A DNA stretch of 64,000 nucleotides from positions 918,625 through 982,624 of the forward strand of contig NC_040020.1 in the NCBI RefSeq assembly GCF_000972845.2, written 5' to 3'. The stretch comes from Larimichthys crocea. Taxonomy: Eukaryota; Chordata; Actinopteri; Sciaenidae. Positions 34,801 through 45,150 of this stretch are shown piece by piece. Every line of letters starts with the position of its first letter. The stretch's first letter is position 1. Under the pieces are notes generated by a model. It saw nothing but the letters and a program-made list of their open reading frames with translations. It made no database searches and was not told the DNA's origin. The position numbers were made by a program, and so were the translations under genes.

Positions 34801-37800
34801 CTCTCTTACCTTCTATCAGCCGAGCGGTCTACAGAAAACCCTCCCACACTCTTTCCCCCAGCTCAGGGATGCTCTCCAGCCACCACCAAGCCCCACGCCC
34901 AGTCTGGAGCCACCCACGCCCCTGCGTATTCCTCAGGTCCGTTCCATGTCCGACCACAACAGGTCGATCTCAGCTGAGAATAGCAGCGTGGCTGAAAACC
35001 TATATCAACGAACCTCATCAACAGAAGGTACTTCCAGCGTTACTGCTAGGCCTTCGTCTCTCTTCAAACTCAGACCTCCTTTCTTACAACATGGATGCCC
35101 GGGTATTGCCAACCAGTCACCTCATCGCCGCGGGTCCTCGCTGGATGATTCAGAAGACGGCGGCCGGGACAAAGACAAGCAGCCGAGAAAGAAACGCGGG
35201 AGATACCGCCAGTACGACCACGACCTGCTGGAAGAGGCCATCACCATGGTGATGGCGGGTCGCATGAGCGTGTCCAAGGCCCAGGGGGTTTACGGGGTGC
35301 CCCATAGCACACTGGAATACAAAGTCAAGGAGCGTACTGGCACACTGAAGAACCCGCCCAAGAAGAAATCTGCCAACTTTTGCTCAACCAATTCCAACTC
35401 GTCTGCATCTGGTACCGTGACCGGTTCCACTAACTCAGGGACTCTCGCCTCATCTGCTGACGCAAAGAGGTTCTAGACCACGAAACGCCTCCAGAACTCC
35501 TCAACACTTGAACTCATCACCTCTTACAAGATAAATGTTTTCTGGAGACACTTGTTTTAAAGAAAAAAAACACACAACACATGCCTTTACAAAATATATG
35601 GATATCGATATTCAGGTCTTTTAACTATGTCTGTAATGTGACAGTCATACTTTTTAGCTGTGCTTCTCAAACTTGGTCCTGGGATCTGATTAAAGCAGCT
35701 ACGAGGTTCGACGTTTTTTTCGAGAGGCAGTGGTGCTCATTGCAGCTTTTTGTCCACAGAGGCTGCTCAACTCAACAAACTCCTCGTAGCTTTAGTTTTT
35801 ATCACAGAAGCTTGGTTTTTAAAGAATATAGCTGGCTTTATTTGATCTGTTTACAACAAATGGAAAGACCAAAACCAGAAATCAGTTTTATCCAACCAAC
35901 CGAGTATTGTCTTTGTGGCCACAGTGGCAGATTTACACACTCATTGTGTGTCATTCATCTGGCATTACTGAACTTTGCTGCATTAGTCCACTACTTTTTC
36001 AAATATTCTTATAGTCCCATTCCTCATTTTACTGGTGTACTTTAGACTAAATATATACGGTACTTTTTGGATGTGGAGTTGAACAGCACAGCTGTATCAA
36101 TCTGTGGCTAAAAAGACTATACCTATTACTTATCTAAGAGAAATCAGTTGTTGGTTTTGGACGTTTGTTGGTAATAATGTGATAGAATAACTCCAGCGTT
36201 ATCCTTAAAGAGCTTCAGGAAGTTCTCAACTTTGTTTTCATGTTTGTACGGCTAAGGAGGAAAAGCTTGACATTGATTGTTCAGCAGATTCCCCCGGATC
36301 AAGTCTGAGAAAGCTTTAAAAAAAAACAAAAAACAAAGTGTGACTCTCACGTTTGCTAGCTGTTAGGTTATTAGGTTATTCAGGTTTGATTCAATTCTTA
36401 AAGCTCCTTTGTTAAATGGAGCGTTGATGATTGTCATTTGCAGCTTTCTATCTCTCTCCGGGTATTTCACCCGGGCTACTGAAGTGACTTAGAGCCATTA
36501 TAACAGATTAAACACTCAATGCTATTGGTAGACACCTCTACAAACAGGGAGATTGTACAGTACAAACTTCTGGTGGTGGCTACATCTTCATTATGAGTTT
36601 TTTTTTTTGTTTTGTTTTGTTGTTGAAGAGATTAGCTTAAAAAAAAAAAGAAAGAAGAAAGGAGGCATTTTGTGTCCACGTAGTTCTCCTCTCTATTTGT
36701 GCAAGCTAGTCTGAACATTGTATTGAGTGTAGTTGGAATGCAAACTGTGCAGCATGTTTTGAAATGTGCACTGATAAGCTTGGGAAATGTATGTTATTGT
36801 GTACGTGTAGCGTTTGTGAAATATGTTCTTTTTACTATCACAGATATTAACTACTTCTGCTACTGTAGCTGTATTACTGTAAGCCTCATACATGACTGCT
36901 GCTGCTGCTGCTTTAAAACTTTTTTACGCTACCGGACCATTTCCTCGGCACAAAGAAGCGTAGCCACGACAAAGAAGCTCATTTCAACCAGACTTCAGTG
37001 TACGGATAGGGTTAAATGTTATTGATGGGTTGCCGCGTGGGCCGCCGGAGGTTACAGTAGTTTTCGTTGGAGCGTCGGCGGCGCGACAATGACTTGATTC
37101 AGCGCGAGGCTTTACAGGCTTCTTTGTCTTCGTCTGGGGGAAATGCTAAATGTTGCGTCTACACTCGTGTCTCGTGTCTCTGGGATGGGCCTATTTCCGT
37201 TAACAGTGCTAGTACCAAAGCAGCAGTTCAGGGTTACCCACACAAAGCTGCTTCGATTTGTTTTGCTGTTATGTCAGCCTGCCTGTCTCTCTCTCTCTCT
37301 CTTTCCTTCTCTCTCTAACCTCATTGCCACATATACCTCTGAATTTTATCTGCCTATAGCCCAGTGTCAGGTTTCACATCAAGGCCTCTGTGTTATGGTC
37401 CTTAACACGCTGGGGTATGAGCTCTTACTAGCTTAGAAACACCTTGTGAGCGGTTTGTCTCTCAAGGAACAACACCTAAATGTAAATACAAATGCCATCG
37501 ACAACACTTAAACTTCTTCAAGTAAATTATTACACAGTCAGTCGGCCGTTGAGCGGAGCGTGAAGGAATTCTTTCGATTCCTCCCTTTGGCGTTTACAGG
37601 AGATCTGCCATGTTGTTAAGTTCTCAAGTGTTTGTCCTCGTCGGTTATCTTTGTGTGTGTGTGTGTGTGTTATTTGTAATTCAAATTGTAAAGTTATTTA
37701 ATTTTTTTTATTTTTATGGTCGGATTGTTTGGCTTTGTAACTTTGGCAACTTACACAAACACTGATGTCTCCGCTACTGAATGTCTCTGCTCATAAAAAG

Positions 37801-40800
37801 TACACAGTGCCTGTGTCTGGGGCTATACAGCATAGTGCAGCATGATGTCTCTACTCTGGGAAGTATCTGCTATTTATATCAAAGGGCCTGTAACAAGCCG
37901 AAACACCTCTTAAGAAACAGGAAGATGATTTCATTGTATATGTTTTTAATTGCAGTATATTCTGGGAACGCACGCAGGCTCGTTTTTAAATCCAGCTTAA
38001 AGCATTTTCTTCTCGTTTGTTTGTCTGTTGGACTGAACTGCTGGCAAATCTTTGAAATCGACTTAACAGAAATCTGCTATTTATGCATAAATCAATTATT
38101 GCACTATCATTTATAAGAAGCATTTTTATCGTAGAAACCTGTTTTGTGACGTCGCTGCATACTTATTTATTGATTGTGCTTCGAAAACTGTGATTTTACT
38201 CGTTTGATCGTTGTAGTTCTTGATTTTGTAATGAGGCACTTTGATGCAATGTGAAACGTGTACGGCTACAACTGCATGAGCGCTTTTTAAATGTTATAGC
38301 CTATATAATTTATTTAGTCCTGAAATGACACCCCTGATTATCGTGGTTGTTTAGTGCTTACGTTAAGTGATTTTTAAAAAAAGAAAAAAAATATTTGGTT
38401 ACCAGAACAAACTCAACAGTAACACTACAGAATGTAACACTCCTATACTGCACCCAGACCAGTTTAACAAGTCTGGATGTATACAGTACTTTAAATGTTG
38501 GAAGAAAACTATCTACTATCAAACACTTGACCAATTTTAATGTTGTTTAAATCAATGACTTTGCTTTTATAATGAAGTAAATCACTCACAGGCCCTAATT
38601 AAACTGTTAGATTTGAACTTTAAAGAGGTTTTTTTCAGCTGTTTGTTGGTGAAAGTGCTGTTGAAAAAAAACAATTTTGTTCAGGCGTTTCTACAATCGT
38701 TCCTTCTGCGTTCAGCAGGATGTTATCATTTGCCTTCAGCAACTCATCAATAAAACAGTTCTCTAATCACTCTCCTGTCATATCTTTTATTGTTTTCTGT
38801 TGTTTTCAGGGTTTTGCAGATTAACATTTAAGTCAACTAGAAGAGTTGTTTGTTTTCCATTGTTGCCCCTTCATGCCAAGCTGGCTCCAACAAAATTCCA
38901 ACAATGGCAGGCCAGAATATAGTTATTAACTTCTCTGTCCACCCTAGTTCAGACCACACTCACATAAAAGTTTCTACAGTGTGTACAGCAAAAGGCAACT
39001 GCAATGTGTGGGTGTCAAAAGTTTTCAACTTCAGCATTGAGTACCTGTGCGTACTATCTTCTCATCAACCTTTGTCTGTGGTGAATATGTGCTTGAGTTT
39101 CAGTTGGTAATACATACCATACATACTTAACATACTGTTATTCTAACGATGTTAGACAATGCAGTGGGCGTGGTTGGCACATGCTGCAGGTTACAGAAGA
39201 CTTCTAATAAAGAAATCATAAAATTGACTAAAAAATAAAATAATAATGGAAATTTAATTGCCAGAAGAAGAAGTAAAAACATTGTTCAATATTGATGTAA
39301 ATTTCAAGTGTCTTTTTGATACTGCTGCCAAAGTCGGAAAATCTTGACGGGCCCCAGGAATACAGAATATTCACATACAACACCAGTTTATAATAGTGTT
39401 ACTTTAATCAGACTTTGTGTGAGCACTTATTTGTTTGTTGTTTAAAACTTGGCTCAGCTCTTGAGTAAAACCTCCAATCTTTTTTTTATTTTTTACATCT
39501 AGCTCTGCCCTGCTGCCATCACTTGCTGAAGGATTGGGGGATCTGGGACAACAAAGGACTAAGTGTCGTCAGAGCTCAGCGTTGGATGCTGTTCTCAGCT
39601 CACTCTGCCCATCACACAGTTCCTTACTCTACCAGATTCTGAAGCTGGCACACAAGGAGAAATTGCTGTTGTTGCTTAAACACAGACCTGCAGGTCAAAC
39701 TGAATCTCACTGCTGTCATTGTGGCGTTAACCCACAGGATAATGTTACTCCTAATGCAGTCTCATTTAGTGAATGTAAAGCCCATAACAGCAGCTTGTAC
39801 TACCCTTTAACTAATTGTGATCATCAAGGTTGTGGCAGCACAATGTATCATGCAGGAGACTGCAAATCCAATTGTAGCATCCATCACTACCCTTTAACAA
39901 ACTGTAAAAGTGAAGCTCCTCAGGGCTCAAGCTTCTGCTGTTTGCAGAGGTCCAAGATGGAAACCTACACTGTTCTTTGCCCCAAGAGGCTGCACTGCAT
40001 TTCCTGCCAAGGCCTGGCTCTAGGTCATATCAACAACATAGTGAGTTCATTTCCATCCTCTCCTCCGTCATCTAAATCCCCTTCACTGTGCACTCCCTCC
40101 TCCAGCTTATGCCCTTCCTCATCGATCTGCTGTAACCAACACAACCCCCACTCTTGTCCCTGTTATTCAAACCTTGCCTGTCTGACACAGGTCAAGATCA
40201 CAAAAGAAAGAGCGGTTGGAGATGGGGATCCTCCCTGTCCTGTCTTGAAGAGAGAGCAGAGCCCCTCTCCTCCTCCTCTATCCCCTATCGCCCCAGACAT
40301 CAATAAGAAAACTGATGAAAAGCCACCCTCCCTCCTTCACCATCGACAAGAGGAGGAAGCTGACCTAATGGTCAAAGATGGCTTTGTGAATGCAAGCCAC
40401 CAGGAAGCACTCATGGATACAGGTACAGAAGAGGAGCAGGGGTGTAGGACCCCAAGAAGTAGTCGGGCTGAGCAGAACCCAAGTGGGACTTTACTACAAG
40501 ATGTCGTGAATCGCTTCAGTGAGAAACTGGAGACAATCAGACCTGTAGAGAAAGACCCACCTTCAGTTTCAACAGTAATTTATGTCTCTGAAAGGGAGCT
40601 GCCACAGACTCCCTCAACCAGTCAGAACTTGCAGTTTCATGCTGATGCCCACCTGACTGAAATCATCACCACGGTGCTTCATACAGGCAGTGCTAGTGAC
40701 TACAATCTCAGTGAGCTGTTCAATCGCCATGATAGCAAAGAGCCCAAGTCACCTAATACTCGCTCCCGTCGTCGTCAAGAAGTCCTTGCTGCCATGGCAA

Positions 40801-43800
40801 CGCCTGCTGATGACGCTTCAACCAGAAGACAAACTTTACAAATTAAACGAGAGCTTGCCATGTTGGACCAGTCTTACAGTAGGAGAAAGGGGCCAGCAGC
40901 AAAGAGAGCAAGATTTAAAGATGAAAATACTGTAACTACATTAAACACTTTGTCGGATTCAAACCTAGTTAAAGAGGAGTCTAAAAGAGAAGTGGATGTA
41001 GGGGTGGAACCTTTAGAAAATCATAGAGTTGGGGAGGGACCACTGAACCACATTCTCACTGCAGAAAGTGACAGGGAAGAAGTAAAAGAAGAGATACAGA
41101 CAGTTATAGTAGCAGAAGAATTTCAGATCATTAAAGTAGAGAAGAAAGAAAGTGAGATATGCAGTGAGGAAAAAGATCTTTCTCTCCCAGGCACTCAAAT
41201 ACCGACCCCTGAACTGCAGAGCAAGAATGACAAACAAGGGTCAAAGGGTGACGGTGTGCAAACACAGGCGATGACAGCAACCTCAACAAGTAACTGTAGC
41301 AAACCCTGTAAAGGAGACAGTAAGGGTAGCAGTGCTGGAAGTGATAGGAACCATAAAGGAGCCCCATCAGGCCAAAGTTCTGACTGTAAAAAGAGACCAG
41401 ATGATGGTAAAGATTGTCATTGTCCTAAAGGGCGGAAGAAATCTCAATCACACCACTCAGATGATTCAAGGAGATCCAGGAGAAACATAGTCCCTCCACA
41501 GCGGTTCTCCTCCTATGTCACAGAGCCCAGGCAGATGTTCTTTGCTGCATGTTTCTCTGGAGGCATCTTTACTCAGAAAACACGAAAGGATAAAGCATTG
41601 ACATCTAGCACCCTGGATGCCTTATCCAAAGATCCAGATGCTAAGGACAACCAGCAAGAATCCAGCCCTCTGTCATCACCTGAGCACACCTTTGAATCAA
41701 CACATGGAGAACAATGTCAACCGTCTTTCAAAGAGTCAAATGAAAACCAGGTAATTACACATAATGCGCCTGCCAAAGAGAAAAGTCCTGCAAGAAACAT
41801 CTCAGACAGTGGGACAGATGGCAGCGACTGTAGTGCCAAACCTTTAGGAAGGCTACGATCATCTCCAAAAAGACTACAGTACACAAAGACCACTTCAAGA
41901 ACTCCCAAAAACACATCAAATATGGATGTCACCATTAAGCCTGCTCCCTGTGTTGAGAGCCCTCCAAACTCCCAACTCCAGTACACTAGTCCAATTAAGC
42001 TCATGTTTGTATCACCAGTTAGGGATAAGGAAGGAGTCAGATACAGTCTCAAATCAGCCGGGTCTGGTTCTAGTGGACAAGCAGAGGAACCTTTTGATCC
42101 ATGCGAAGAGTCGTCATGGTCAGGGACACCTCAGATACACAAGAGTCAGAGCACTAAATCTGCTACTTCACGAGTAAAATCTGGCTCTTCACCACTAAAG
42201 TCTGCTACCTCACCTGCAAGATCTGCTTTTTCACCTCCCAAGTCTGCTTCTTTACCATCCAAGTCTGCTTCTTCACCATCCAAGTCTGCTTCTTCCCCAT
42301 CCAAGTCTGCTTCTTCACCAGCCAAGTCTGCTTCTTCACCTCCCAAGTCTGCATCTACATCACCCAAGTCTGCTTCCTCAAAACCCAAGTCTGCTTCTTC
42401 CCCATCCAAGTCTGCTTCTTCCCCATCCAAGTCTGCTTCTTCCCCATCCAAGTCTGCTTCTTCACCATCCAAGTCTGCTTCATCACCATCCAAGTCTGCT
42501 TCATCACCAGCGAAGTCTGCTTCCTCGACACCCAAGTCAGCTTCTTCGCCAAGGAAGTCGTCATCTTCGCCAAGGAAGTCGCCATCTTCGCCAAGGAAGT
42601 CGCCATCTTCACCAGCCAAGTCTGCCTCTTCACCGAAGTCAGCTTCCGCTTCACCTAAACAAAGTACCAGAAGATCAGGCGAAGGTACTCCAACTAAGCG
42701 TGTTGCTGGAACTGAGAGCCACAGATCATCAGGTGAGGTACTGTCTCTCCACGAAACTACTCCTCCAAAAAGGCGCCCAGGTCGGCCAAAGAAGCTGGGA
42801 CCACAGCTAGAGCAAAAAGTGAAGAGGCCGATTGGTCGGCCGCGTAAGGAGAAGGCTGTCGATTCAGAAGTGGGGGCAAAAACTGTAAATGGAAAATCCG
42901 ATGTACCATCGGACGTTGAGGAAAATGTAAACAAAAACCTCAAAATAACAGTAGTGTATGGCCGCTCAAGAAGAAATAAACGAACCGTGTCTGAGGGCTT
43001 TGATCAGCTGCAAACAGAATTCCACGATGCTTGTCAAGCAGTGGGCCTTAAAAGTGACTTGGGCATTTTAATGCACAACTCTAACACCAGCTCAGGTAGT
43101 ATCAAAACATCCTCAACGGAATTGCCAGAGAAATTACATTTGGCCAACCCTGTGAAAGAGTCTGCACCTCAAACTAACTGTAACATCAAATGCCAGAAGC
43201 GGGATGATTCTGTACCCTCAAGGAAACCAGGTCGACCTGCAAAAGTTAAAATCTCTGGAATCTCAGTTACAGTAACCACAGTGTCACCTCGACAACGTAA
43301 AATTCAGATAAATAAGGATACTCGGCAGTCTCCTGAAAGGCTAATCCGTAAGAAATTACTTGTACCAGAATTCAGATCTGCCAAAGAGCCTTGGACAATC
43401 AGTCGTCAATCAACGAGCAAAAGCAGTCTTTTGGAGGAAGGGATAGAAACGAAGGATGAAAGTAAAGAAAAACTGCCAAATCAGCCTGTAGCAGTGCGTC
43501 ACTCAATGAGAGTGAGAAAGCCCTCGATGCACTTTCTGCACGCTGTTGCCACCTCCATGTCTAGATCATACAGCCACAGTAACGCTCTACTACGGCGCTC
43601 TAAACAACTCCTGCTGAACAAGGCCAGCAATGAAAGGAAGCAAGCAGAGCTACAGAGTAGTGTTCAAACTTTAGTGGAGAAGAGACCGCTCTGTGGACAA
43701 GAGCAGGAGAACATCTCTCAGGACCTGAACAGAGTGGCAAGCATGTCTGTAGACTCAATCTTTACCCCAGAAGAGACACTGAAGTGGTGGGCAGCATCGG

Positions 43801-45150
43801 CTGAGGAAAACACTATGAACCAGGAGCTTGCCAGGCGAATACGACACATCTCTGACACTTGGGTCTCGGACACAGTGGAGAACCAAGAAAAGGAAATCGC
43901 CTTAAATTCTAAACTAGGCACTAAAGGCAACAGGAAGTCAAAACAATCCTCTGTGGTACGAACACTGTTCGACTGTCCTCCTAATAAACCAAGGTCCTGC
44001 AGCATGCAGCAGCTCTGCTCATGGTTTATGCAGACCACGGAGACACAGTCTCTAGGTATTGTCAAGAAGGCAAGCTCCCGTAATCCTTACGAACTTATGC
44101 ACTTCCCTCGTTCTACCAATAATAAAAGTGTTTGCCACAGTCCTCAGGCAGAGCGACTCCGCAAACATATCAAGAAATTTGCCAAAACAGTGCCCAAAAG
44201 TCCTCTGCAACATCAACAGGCACAGAGAAGGCTGAGGAAGAGAAATGAGGGATCTCCATCGACGCATAATGTTAAGCGACAACTTTTCGCACTGGGGTGT
44301 GCAACAGGCAGGCTCAGTCAGACAGCCCAATGGAAGAGATACAGAGCATTTCTAAAATACCAGACCACTCTGTTTAGAGCAAGGACAAGATTTCTGAACC
44401 GGAGAGAAAGGGAGAGATGGCGAAAGAGGCAGAGGAATAGGATAAGCATAAAGGTAGCTACAGGCTGTTTAAATGGACATGTAGTGACTGGACTACAACC
44501 AAATCCTAACGCATTAAACAGATCAGCAAAATATCGGTTATCTGACTGTTTGGAGGACAGTTCTGCCACCGGTTCTGTTGACCAAACTCAGGAGCCCGTG
44601 GACGTACCCAAAGAGCAGAATCTCTGCTCTAAAGCCTGGAGTCCTGAGACGCTGAAGGAATGCCGGGTGTTTCTGAGAAAGATCAACTCTCCAGACAACG
44701 AATCAACTGAGGAAGAGTGGGACTCCTGTACTGTGACACTGGATAATGGGTCACCTTCTGCATACCTCTTCGCAGGAAGGACGAGAGAACTGGTAGGTGT
44801 TGTTAAAGCTGTGAAAACTAAAAGAAAGCAGAGCATGAATAGGACTGCCTCAAGAGAGTTAGCAGGTTCTGCACCTAAGTCAGTCCAGGAGCAGGATGAG
44901 ATGCCAGCAGGGAGGCAGAAAGGCAAATACAAAAGTCCAGGGGTTGTGTCTACTGAACAACCACAACCACCACCAGCGAAAATGTTAAGACAATCGCGAA
45001 TGAGGGGCCTGACCGGGCCAAGATGGTGCGACTTTGTGTTTGGTAACTATCGTCTTTTATTTGAATATTATTTATAAAATAATTTATTTACGCTTCAGTT
45101 CAAATTGCCACAAAATCAACGTCTCTTTTTCTTCTCTGACAGAAAACTAA
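28637..45150 (+). CDS. LCORL: LCORL, ligand-dependent nuclear receptor corepressor-like (long PALI2-type isoform)
   Basis: Exons, all with GT/AG sites and matching phases: 28637-28730, 29801-29866, 31788-31876, 31968-32094, 33125-33349, 33443-33524, then 39503-45042 and 45143-45150, giving 2076 residues. Exon 1 starts [20 protein letters not shown], the LCOR/LCORL N-terminus. Exons 2-4 carry [16 protein letters not shown] and a Cys-rich NCSQCSFC. Exon 5 has the CtBP-type motif PLDLTVS and exon 6 has VLDLSNR. Exon 6 joins the big exon in phase 2, skipping the helix-turn-helix exon, as in mammals. The big exon carries three AT-hooks and an SPxK repeat. In mammals the LCORL long form is PALI2, a nuclear PRC2 accessory protein; that role is carried over by family. 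NCAPG lies tail to tail downstream, which supports LCORL over LCOR. The start is the first ATG of exon 1. Confidence 0.93.
28797..28831. repeat. Poly-A run in LCORL intron 1
   Basis: About 33 consecutive A follow AACAACAACAAGC. Its true length is uncertain in any sequencing technology. Confidence 0.9.
28843..28975. repeat. 24-bp tandem repeat in LCORL intron 1
   Basis: The unit is roughly GGTTAGCTCACAGGCTAGTTAGC, repeated five to six times with small changes. Related TTAGCT/GCTAGC words continue to about 29110. It lies about 100 bp after the exon 1 donor. Confidence 0.85.
29981..30300. mobile_element. Tc1/mariner- or pogo-like MITE in LCORL intron 2
   Basis: The element begins CAGTGGTTCCTCGTTTATCG and ends with CGATATAGCGAGGGACGACTG, an imperfect terminal inverted repeat. 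It has TA on both sides (29979-29980 and 30301-30302), the TA target duplication of this superfamily. It is 320 bp, with no transposase. Confidence 0.8.
30301..31787 (+). other. LCORL intron 2 remainder, nothing further seen
   Basis: Non-coding sequence between the MITE and exon 3. No conserved element is recognised by eye. Confidence 0.5.
32765..32930 (-). mobile_element. tRNA-derived SINE in LCORL intron 4
   Basis: On the minus strand the element carries a box-A-like TGGTAGAGCATCCGCC and a box-B-like GGGGTTCGAATCTG, followed by CATGTCATTCCCCATCTCTC and an ACTCTTTAGTTGTCTCTATC tail. This is a common teleost tRNA-type SINE. A second, more degraded copy is at 48812-48930. Confidence 0.75.
33525..34431 (+). 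other. LCORL intron 6 proximal part, nothing gene-like
   Basis: Contains a poly-A run (34356-34374) and a short GT run near 34140. No repeat family is assigned. Confidence 0.45.
34432..35476 (+). CDS. LCORL: LCORL alternative last exon with Pipsqueak helix-turn-helix (short isoform)
   Basis: This exon follows CCCATCCCTAG and completes the split Gly codon of exon 6 in phase, so exons 1-6 plus this exon encode 575 residues ending KRF and TAG at 35474. Coding starts [20 protein letters not shown], a first helix-turn-helix-like segment with [12 protein letters not shown]. The C-terminal part has [20 protein letters not shown]...[16 protein letters not shown] (about 35198-35330), the Psq-type DNA-binding domain shared by LCOR and LCORL. 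The protein is expected to be a nuclear transcriptional corepressor. Human LCORL short isoform is close in length (about 600 residues). Confidence 0.92.
35477..38775 (+). other. LCORL: 3' untranslated region of the short LCORL isoform
   Basis: It extends from the TAG at 35474 to just past the AATAAA at 38749-38754. It is AT-rich with a CTGCTGCTG run (about 36897-36912), a CT run (37288-37318), a GT run (37652-37670) and one Pumilio-type word TGTAAATA (37481-37488). The extent is inferred from the polyadenylation signal. Confidence 0.55.
38749..38754 (+). terminator. LCORL: Polyadenylation signal of the short LCORL isoform
   Basis: AATAAA within CATCAATAAAACAG, followed by a T-rich stretch at 38780-38810. 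It is located between the two alternative terminal exons, as needed for alternative 3' end use. Confidence 0.6.
39503..45042 (+). CDS. LCORL: Large PALI2-type exon of LCORL
   Basis: The exon follows the acceptor TTTTTTACATCTAG. The open frame runs 1846 codons. In order: [19 protein letters not shown] and the conserved [20 protein letters not shown] (about 39600-39690); a Cys/His-rich region (39709-40040) ending [17 protein letters not shown]; acidic and Ser-rich linker; [20 protein letters not shown] (about 41478-41537); the SPxK repeat (42170-42665); AT-hooks PGRPKK (42768-42795), IGRPRK (42822-42855) and PGRPAK (43219-43248); and a basic conserved C-terminal half including [20 protein letters not shown] (43498-43557) and [14 protein letters not shown] at the end. 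PRC2 binding in mammals maps to the C-terminal half; I did not locate the exact contact residues. Reading through the donor at 45043 would add [11 protein letters not shown] and a stop, which I consider intronic. Confidence 0.9.
42170..42665 (+). repeat. LCORL: 21-bp coding minisatellite: SPxKSAS heptapeptide repeat
   Basis: About 23 tandem units of seven residues with consensus S-P-S/A/P-K-S-A-S are encoded in frame inside the large LCORL exon. Most units contain the S-P-x-K/R motif found in histone H1 tails and used by cyclin-dependent kinases. The DNA unit is AAGTCTGCTTCTTCACCATCC-like. The array stays in frame throughout. Confidence 0.92.
45143..45150 (+). CDS. LCORL: Tiny terminal coding exon of LCORL long isoform
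   Basis: After a pyrimidine-rich tract and CTCTGACAG, the exon supplies AAAACTAA. Joined to the G at 45042 this gives GAA AAC TAA, so the protein ends WCDFVFEN. That ending agrees with my recollection of mammalian LCOR/LCORL long isoforms, which makes splicing here more likely than read-through. Confidence 0.78.

Noticed and set aside
42146..42943. 265-codon minus-strand open frame opposite the SPxK repeat ([11 protein letters not shown] units)
   Set aside because: It is a shadow of the in-frame coding minisatellite of LCORL. Low-complexity repeats keep the opposite strand open.
45043..45077. Read-through C-terminus [11 protein letters not shown] of LCORL
   Set aside because: A good GTAACT donor and a matching acceptor at 45141 give a conserved-looking ending instead.
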